Assembly: GCA_028287885.1 (NCBI GenBank)
Contig: JAQBOT010000370.1
Coordinates: 1-11,137, forward strand
Direction: 5' to 3'
Length of the DNA stretch: 11,137 nt
Source: Pedobacter sp.
Lineage (GTDB): Bacteria; Bacteroidota; Bacteroidia; Sphingobacteriales; Sphingobacteriaceae
The notes beneath the pieces were generated by a model. It did no database searches. It was not told where the DNA came from and worked only from the letters and a program-made list of their open reading frames with translations. Shown piece by piece: positions 7,005-11,137 of this stretch. The first letter of the stretch is position 1. Every line of letters starts with the position of its first letter. A program made the translations under genes and the position numbers.

Positions 7005-7083
7005 GCGCCTTTGCTATGGCTTGGCTTCGCCTCGAGCTAAGGCAAAGGCATAGCTTAGGCATAGTATGGCCGGAGCAAAGCCA
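7005..7083. repeat. REP-like structured intergenic element between convergent genes
   Basis: This GC-richer block lies between two converging genes. It contains an eight-base perfect inverted repeat, GCCTTTGC (7007-7014) and GCAAAGGC (7042-7049), around a 27-base centre that can itself fold (GGC-TTC-GCC at 7023-7031). The right side carries two copies of AGGCATAG, 11 bases apart (7046-7053 and 7057-7064). It ends GGAGCAAAGCC (7072-7082). The composition contrasts with the AT-rich flanks. It could act as a bidirectional terminator, and its layered palindromes also resemble dispersed REP-type repeats. A related short string (TTTGCTCC) occurs at 5673-5680. Confidence 0.5.
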
Positions 7084-7143
7084 ACCTAGAATCAAACTCA
7101 AATTAGCCTTTGACAATATGAGGTACAAAGCAATATTAATAAC

Positions 7144-8151
7144 TTATTGGAAACTTGATACTGCGGCTTGACCATTTGAAAAGCTGTCGATTATAGACAT
7201 TACCTGTACACCGTCCTCTGCCGTACAAGGGTTAGGACCCGCGCCTAAGAAATATTGCACCGTGGCTTCAATCATAGGTTGCTGCACATGCTGTAAAGGT
7301 TCAAAAGAGATGTTCTCCGTTTTTTCTCCTTGAATAAGCTCAATAACAGGCTTACCAAATACCGAAAAAGAAATGGAGCCATCAGTCCCTACAATCTCAC
7401 ACCTGTCCTTATGCTGGTCATTCGGCGCTGAAAAGCACCACATGCCATTGAACATGATCTTGTTCCTGAACTTAATCAATCCTGAAACGAAGTCCTCTGC
7501 CGGATATAAACCTGCATGGTTGGTTGAAAGACCGATGGCTTTTTCTACAGGTCCGAAGAAATACAGCATCAAATCGAGCTGATGTGGTGCCAGATCATGG
7601 AACAATCCACCGCCTGATATTTCCGGCTCTACCCGCCATTTTATTTTCGGATCAAGCAGCTCTTCTGCAGTCAGTGCGGGACTAAGGAACTGTAGATTCA
7701 CATATTTGATGTCCCCAATGGCATTTTCATCTATTAAGGATTTTATTCTTTTGAATATTGGCTGTTGTCGCCTGTAATGCGCTACAGTTAACTTAACGTC
7801 GCGTTCTGAAGCAGCTTGCTCCATGTTCCTACCTGCTGTTGCATCAACTGCCATCGGCTTTTCTACATAGACAGGTTTCCCAGCTTTTAAGGCTGCAAGG
7901 GTTAGTTCTTCATGGGAAAGCGGGGGAGTAGCAATGTAAATGGCATTAACTTCTGGGTCGTCGATCAATGCCTGCGCATCATCATACCATTTTGACACCT
8001 GATGGCGACTGGCGTAATCTGCAGCTCTCTGTGGATTTCTGCTCATGACAGCGACAAGCTTTGAATTGGACACCTTACTGAATGCAGGTCCACTTTTTAC
8101 TTCGGTAACATCCCCACAACCAATCATTCCCCATTTTATCGTCTTTTTCAT
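7144..8151 (-). CDS. Gfo/Idh/MocA family NAD(P)-dependent oxidoreductase
   Basis: This is a glucose-fructose oxidoreductase / inositol dehydrogenase-type enzyme of 335 residues, a normal family length. Such enzymes oxidise or reduce a hydroxyl of a sugar or polyol using NAD(P). The N-terminal Rossmann fold begins WGMIGCGDV (7-15). The conserved VEKPM (96-100) supplies the Lys at the cofactor/active site. The C-terminal domain carries GGGLFHDLAPHQLDLM (180-195), in which Asp186 and His190 match the family's D-x3-H catalytic pair. I chose the ATG at 8151 over the in-frame ATG at 8193. It places MKKTIKWGMIGCGD directly before the Rossmann strand, and the likely promoter lies between the two codons. 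There is no signal peptide, so the protein is cytoplasmic, unlike many exported Bacteroidota relatives. The substrate cannot be told from the sequence. The divergent neighbour is an exported esterase, but no shared pathway is evident. Confidence 0.92.
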   Translation of the reverse strand: MKKTIKWGMIGCGDVTEVKSGPAFSKVSNSKLVAVMSRNPQRAADYASRHQVSKWYDDAQALIDDPEVNAIYIATPPLSHEELTLAALKAGKPVYVEKPMAVDATAGRNMEQAASERDVKLTVAHYRRQQPIFKRIKSLIDENAIGDIKYVNLQFLSPALTAEELLDPKIKWRVEPEISGGGLFHDLAPHQLDLMLYFFGPVEKAIGLSTNHAGLYPAEDFVSGLIKFRNKIMFNGMWCFSAPNDQHKDRCEIVGTDGSISFSVFGKPVIELIQGEKTENISFEPLQHVQQPMIEATVQYFLGAGPNPCTAEDGVQVMSIIDSFSNGQAAVSSFQ

Positions 8152-8169
8152 ACTTGCTTGTTCTTGAAG

Positions 8170-8202
8170 TAAACATAAGTAAACTGTTATCAAACCATCA
8201 AA
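8170..8202 (-). promoter_or_regulatory. Likely promoter of the Gfo/Idh/MocA gene
   Basis: On the minus strand a TTTG (8199-8202) and TATGTTTA (8170-8177, one mismatch to TAnnTTTG) are 21 bases apart. Transcription would begin near 8164, about 13 bases ahead of the ATG at 8151 and downstream of the alternative ATG at 8193. This supports the shorter protein. Confidence 0.5.
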
Positions 8203-8218
8203 TTAATAAGCTACTGAC

Positions 8219-8250
8219 TTTGATAAGTTGCCCATTTTTAAGTATTATTG
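8219..8250 (+). promoter_or_regulatory. Likely promoter of the carboxylesterase gene
   Basis: TTTG (8219-8222) and TATTATTG (8243-8250, one mismatch to TAnnTTTG) are separated by 20 bases on the plus strand. The predicted transcript would have a leader of about 55 bases before the ATG at 8312. No palindromic operator stands out in the leader. Confidence 0.5.
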
Positions 8251-8311
8251 AGTTCAAGTAAGCGTAAAGCCTAAGACTTAAACCTAAGTTGCTAACCAAA
8301 ATAAACCTTAA

Positions 8312-9952
8312 ATGAAATTACTACATCTTTTCCTTGCAGTTCAACTCATAACTGCGATTCCATCCTTACATGCACAGCAGAACCAACCCGCCAGTAACTT
8401 ACAAGTCAAAGTGCAGAATGGCACGCTAGAAGGGACCCAGGAAGCTTCCGGTATTCACAGCTTTAAGGGAATACCATTTGCGAAGGCGCCTGTCGGTGAT
8501 CTGCGTTGGAAGGAACCACAACCAGCAGAAAATTGGACCGGAGTTAAAAAGGCAGATAAGTTCGGCTCTTCGCCGATGCAAGCGAATGTGTTTGGAGATA
8601 TGCGATTCCGCTCGCCAGGAATTTCTGAAGACTGCCTGTTTTTAAATGTTTGGTCGCCTGCGAAATCAGCAACTGAGAAATTGCCAGTACTTGTATATTT
8701 CTACGGTGGAGGCTTTATTGCCGGTGATGGCTCTGAGTCCCGCTACGACGGAGAAAGCATGGCGAGAAAGGGAATTGTGACCTTAACCGTAAACTACCGC
8801 TTGGGGGTGTTTGGCTTTTTAGCCCATCCGGAACTGACTAAAGAATCTGCCCATAAATCCTCTGGTAATTATGGTTTAATGGACCAACAAGCAGCATTAC
8901 AATGGGTTCATGATAATATCGCTGCCTTCGGTGGAGATCCAAACCGCGTGTTCATTGCGGGCGAATCTGCGGGGTCAATATCTGTAAGTGCCCAGATGGC
9001 ATCCCCACTTTCGAAGAATCTGATTGCTGGGGCGATCGGCGAAAGTGGAGCTATGATTAAACCTACACTGGCCGCTCTCCCGCTGGAGGAAGGGGAGAAG
9101 AACGGGTTGGTGTTTGGCGAACGCGTTAAAGCAAGTTCTTTAGCAGCACTTCGTGCCATGCCAGCAGCTAATCTGCTTAAAGAAGCTGCAGCCCAAGGCG
9201 CTTTCCGCACAGCCGCAACTGTAGATGGTTATTTTCTGCCGAAAGATCCGGCAGAGATCTTTAAAGCGGGTGAACAGGCCCATGTGCCTTTGTTGGTTGG
9301 TTGGAATTCAGCTGAGATTCCATATCAAGCCATTTTGGGACAAGAGGCTCCAACGCCAGAAAACTACATTAATAAAGTGAAAACGCAGTTCGCTGAAAAC
9401 GCAGATGAAGTGTTGAAGCTGTATCCTGGAAATACCAGCGAGGAGGTGATCCATTCAGCAACAGCATTGGCCAGCGACCGCTTCATTGTTTTCAGCACAT
9501 GGAAATGGGCAGATCTGCATAGTAAGACCGGGGGCCAGCCAGTTTACCGTTATGTGTTCTCTAAAACGCAGCCACCGCTAACATCAGCGTTCAATAATAC
9601 TACCCCAGGTTTAGCTGGCGGAACATCGAAGAGCACGACTGACAAACCAGCGAAAGCTCCGGTTCAGCTTGGTGCACCACATGCTTTTGAGATCGAATAT
9701 GCTATGGGTAACCTAAACGGCAATCCGGTATATGCATGGACAGCCGAGGATCAGAAAGTCTCCGCAACAATGCTGCAGTACTTTGCCAATTTCATCAAGA
9801 CAGGTAATCCGAATGGAGGCAGCCTTCCAAAATGGACCGCCTTACCAGCAGGCGGTACTGCTACCTATATGAATATCGGGGTACAGACTAAGTCTGAACA
9901 GGAAACAACCAGAGCCAGGTATTTATTATTGGAGCGGGTTTTTAGCAAGTAA
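8312..9952 (+). CDS. Exported type-B carboxylesterase (alpha/beta hydrolase)
   Basis: This serine esterase of the carboxylesterase/cholinesterase family (COesterase) has 546 residues, typical for the family. A signal peptide covers residues 1-21 (LLHLFLAVQLITAIPSLHA, cleaved before QQN), so it acts in the periplasm or outside. The N-terminal family strand is GIHSFKGIPFAKAPVGDLRW (47-66). The signature EDCLFLNVWSP lies at 106-116 and the oxyanion-hole loop YGGGF at 131-135. The nucleophile is Ser219 in GESAGS, followed by SVSAQMASP. Glu335 (GWNSAE) is the likely acid and His457 (GAPHAFEIEY) the base, so the triad is complete. A Gly/Ser/Thr/Lys-rich linker before the His (about 425-452) is probably a surface loop. 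It hydrolyses carboxylic esters; the natural substrate is unknown. It is a single-gene unit, divergent from the oxidoreductase and closed by a strong hairpin. Confidence 0.95.
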   Translation: MKLLHLFLAVQLITAIPSLHAQQNQPASNLQVKVQNGTLEGTQEASGIHSFKGIPFAKAPVGDLRWKEPQPAENWTGVKKADKFGSSPMQANVFGDMRFRSPGISEDCLFLNVWSPAKSATEKLPVLVYFYGGGFIAGDGSESRYDGESMARKGIVTLTVNYRLGVFGFLAHPELTKESAHKSSGNYGLMDQQAALQWVHDNIAAFGGDPNRVFIAGESAGSISVSAQMASPLSKNLIAGAIGESGAMIKPTLAALPLEEGEKNGLVFGERVKASSLAALRAMPAANLLKEAAAQGAFRTAATVDGYFLPKDPAEIFKAGEQAHVPLLVGWNSAEIPYQAILGQEAPTPENYINKVKTQFAENADEVLKLYPGNTSEEVIHSATALASDRFIVFSTWKWADLHSKTGGQPVYRYVFSKTQPPLTSAFNNTTPGLAGGTSKSTTDKPAKAPVQLGAPHAFEIEYAMGNLNGNPVYAWTAEDQKVSATMLQYFANFIKTGNPNGGSLPKWTALPAGGTATYMNIGVQTKSEQETTRARYLLLERVFSK

Positions 9953-9985
9953 AGGAATCAGGACGGTATATACACAGACATATTA

Positions 9986-10018
9986 TGCAGAGTAAGCAAG
10001 ATCTTTGCTTGCTCTGCA
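9986..10018. terminator. Bidirectional hairpin between convergent genes
   Basis: A 14-base-pair stem (9986-9999 with 10005-10018, one G-U pair) encloses the loop GATCT. Its arms contain GCAGAG..AAGCAA and TTGCTT..CTCTGC. It lies 34 bases after the esterase stop and 22 bases beyond the stop of the converging NTF2-like gene. No T run follows on either strand, but length and position make it the best candidate for terminating both transcripts. Confidence 0.7.
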
Positions 10019-10039
10019 CAAGTATCAAAGTATACTCGC

Positions 10040-10435
10040 TTACTGATTATTCGCTACCGCATTTGCGCCAGTGGGATGGTCAATAGCAAACCTCCAACTC
10101 CCGTCAGCTTGACGCCGAACTATTTCGACATCGTTGCCTGACATCTCTATAGGATTACCATTATCGTCCTTTGCCGTTGCAACCCAACTGCCACGAAGGA
10201 TAGCCATCTTGTTTTCGGAATCAGGAAAGCCTTTTATATAATTAAACTTAAAATTTTCCACACCTAGAAATGGTGTTAGTACTTTTCGGATTTCGTCCAA
10301 TCCTGTTACACTCTCCCCCGAATCCAAAATAAAATTAGCATTCGGTTCGTACAGCGCTAGCATGGCCTCAATGTCTTTCTCCTGCAATGCTTTTTGGAAA
10401 AGAAGGTTACATTCTTCTGGTTTTGATGCTTTCAT
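10040..10435 (-). CDS. NTF2-like (SnoaL / YybH-type) small protein
   Basis: This 131-residue protein appears to be a single cone-shaped NTF2-like domain. Helices at 7-30 (FQKALQEKDIEAMLALYEPN) lead into ANFILDSGESVTGLDEIRKVL (33-53). Then come strands NFKFNYIKGF, KMAILRGSWVATAKD and DVEIVRRQADGSWRFAIDHP (102-121). The pattern A-x-F-x-L-D-S-G..G-x-x-x-I-R and the C-terminal DVEIVRRQADGSWRFAID are characteristic of the SnoaL-like / DUF4440 / YybH group. These proteins may be small isomerases or hydrolases, or ligand-binding proteins. No function can be assigned here, because family members differ in their pocket residues. There is no signal peptide, so it is cytoplasmic. The gene is transcribed alone. 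No consensus promoter was found upstream on its strand. Confidence 0.82.
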   Translation of the reverse strand: MKASKPEECNLLFQKALQEKDIEAMLALYEPNANFILDSGESVTGLDEIRKVLTPFLGVENFKFNYIKGFPDSENKMAILRGSWVATAKDDNGNPIEMSGNDVEIVRRQADGSWRFAIDHPTGANAVANNQ

Positions 10436-10669
10436 GGCTTTTAATTTAATTGGTTAGGTGTTGTGTTGTATTTAGGCTTTGTGGTTCAGTATATCATGAA
10501 TATTGCTCTTTGGACCTTTCCGTCTTTGACTTGTTGATGATGAGCTTAGCCAGACTGATTGAGAATGTTGGTTTTTGACCTATCTGATGTGCGACAGCTT
10601 TGGATAGTTTTTGAAGGACGATAATTATAGATTCTTGATGGAGTGCTTGAAAGGAAAGGTAATATAATA
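10436..10669. other. Intergenic region with a start-less reading frame on the minus strand
   Basis: The region lies between two divergent genes and is rich in T and G on the plus strand. The minus strand is open from 10676 to a TGA at 10494-10496 (60 codons). Its product reads plausibly (IVLQKLSKAVAHQIGQKPTF, then SLAKLIINKSKTERSKEQYS) but has no ATG, GTG or TTG start. The open frame could be the tail of a decayed gene or chance in A/C-rich sequence. No RNA gene or repeat is visible. Confidence 0.3.
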
Positions 10670-10705
10670 TACCATTTTATATATTGTGATACAATGGTAA
10701 TTTTG
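10670..10705 (+). promoter_or_regulatory. Promoter with overlapping inverted repeat, lipoprotein gene
   Basis: TAATTTTG (10698-10705) matches TAnnTTTG exactly. A TTTA at 10676-10679 is a weak -33 element with an 18-base spacer. Transcription would start near 10711, only about nine bases ahead of the ATG at 10720. The spacer is framed by a seven-base perfect inverted repeat, TACCATT (10670-10676) and AATGGTA (10693-10699). Inside it lies ATTGT-GAT-ACAAT (10683-10695). A repressor bound there would cover the core promoter. Confidence 0.45.
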
Positions 10706-10719
10706 ATTATACCACCTAT

Positions 10720-11070
10720 ATGAAAACCCTGAAATACCAGCTATTTTTAATTGGGGTAGCGATTTTTATCTCTGGCTGTTCAGGTAGTGCCTACTACGAA
10801 GAAATTCAAGGTGGATATCACTTATCTGCAATCGATGTGAAACATGACATGATCATTGGATATCAGGATGGTGAATACGGTATTGGTGTCATAAATGCAA
10901 CAGTATTCGCTATCGGGCAAAATGGAAGATTCATCATCGCTAAACAGCATCCAAAAAACTTTCCCGATAAGCCGGATAAAGGAATTATTAACTATTATAT
11001 TATTCCATTGGAAAGTAGAATCGCTAAATCGGTTGATAAAAATTATTATGGCCCGCTAAGTTTAAGTTAG
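10720..11070 (+). CDS. Small lipoprotein, apparently cut short by an in-frame TAG
   Basis: This gene encodes a lipoprotein. Residues 1-20 form a signal sequence (KYQLFLIGVAIFI) ending in the lipobox ISGC, with Cys20 as the lipidation site, so the product should be anchored in an envelope membrane. The mature part has short repeated hydrophobic strands (GGYHLSAIDVKHDMIIGYQD, FIIAKQHPKN, INYYIIPLES) and resembles small beta-rich lipoproteins such as the DUF3997 group, though I am not sure of the family. The reading frame stops at TAG 11068-11070 after GPLSLS. The same frame then continues with a protein-like sequence to the window edge (FREKAEDLNIGDITFNRVFK). A single change GAG to TAG would explain it, giving LSLSEFREKAEDL. 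TAG also ends the catalytic M16 gene and aroB in this window, so it acts as a normal stop here. The gene is therefore probably a recent nonsense-mutated pseudogene, or makes a shortened product. Confidence 0.7.
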   Translation: MKTLKYQLFLIGVAIFISGCSGSAYYEEIQGGYHLSAIDVKHDMIIGYQDGEYGIGVINATVFAIGQNGRFIIAKQHPKNFPDKPDKGIINYYIIPLESRIAKSVDKNYYGPLSLS

Positions 11071-11137
11071 TTCAGAGAAAAAGCAGAGGATCTGAATATT
11101 GGAGATATTACTTTTAACCGTGTTTTTAAAGAAACAG
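11071..11137 (+). other. In-frame continuation of the lipoprotein gene beyond its TAG
   Basis: The 22 complete codons after the TAG, in the same frame as the lipoprotein, contain no stop. They read as a soluble protein end (FREKAEDLNIGD, then ITFNRVFKET). The gene probably continues past the window edge. There is no start codon or ribosome-binding site here for a separate gene. Confidence 0.6.

Noticed and set aside
7373..7582. Plus-strand 69-codon reading frame inside the oxidoreductase gene.
   Set aside because: It lies wholly opposite a well-supported Gfo/Idh/MocA coding region and has no recognisable motif.
8152..8193. N-terminal extension of the oxidoreductase from the ATG at 8193.
   Set aside because: The extra residues do not fit the family N-terminus, and the likely promoter overlaps this segment.
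8908..9210. Minus-strand 100-codon reading frame inside the esterase gene.
   Set aside because: It is antisense to the catalytic-serine region of the esterase, and its Ala/Ser/Pro-rich composition is what antisense reading of that region produces.

Overview
The window looks like chromosomal DNA from a Bacteroidota bacterium, most likely a member of the Sphingobacteriaceae (Sphingobacterium/Pedobacter-like). The reasons are the moderately AT-rich sequence, promoters of the Bacteroidetes type (TTTG, about 20 bases, TAnnTTTG), mostly A-rich leaders in place of strong Shine-Dalgarno sites, and recognisable genes whose families are common in that group. I see no CRISPR array, tRNA, rRNA, complete insertion sequence or phage gene.

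Layout. At 1-444 is the 3' end of a two-helix membrane protein gene that starts outside the window. A 650-base stretch without a clear gene follows. At 1096-3801 two exported M16-family peptidase subunits lie in tandem, six bases apart. One keeps the zinc site and the other keeps the Arg/Tyr substrate-binding pair, so they probably form one heteromeric protease. At 3802-4359 is a decayed stretch with a frame-broken small reading frame (minus strand) and the tail of a sugar-nucleotide epimerase/reductase gene (plus strand). At 4360-5633 a minus-strand pair encodes an S4 RNA-binding protein and AroB (3-dehydroquinate synthase), with a one-base stop/start overlap. A monofunctional proline dehydrogenase is transcribed divergently at 5727-6914. 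A structured GC-richer repeat separates it from a convergent Gfo/Idh/MocA oxidoreductase (7144-8151). An exported type-B carboxylesterase diverges from that oxidoreductase at 8312-9952. A strong hairpin separates the esterase from a convergent NTF2-like (SnoaL/YybH-type) protein at 10040-10435. The window ends in a small lipoprotein gene that appears to be interrupted by an in-frame TAG.

The genes form several independent units: envelope proteolysis (the M16 pair), aromatic amino-acid precursor synthesis (AroB), proline catabolism (ProDH), and miscellaneous sugar-type oxidoreductase and ester hydrolysis. Apart from the M16 pair and the S4-aroB pair, nothing indicates a multi-gene system, and I did not find a convincing undescribed biological system. 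The most useful less obvious observations are the divided active site of the M16 pair, the interrupted lipoprotein gene, the gene remnants at 3.9-4.3 kb, and the palindrome on the proline dehydrogenase promoter.
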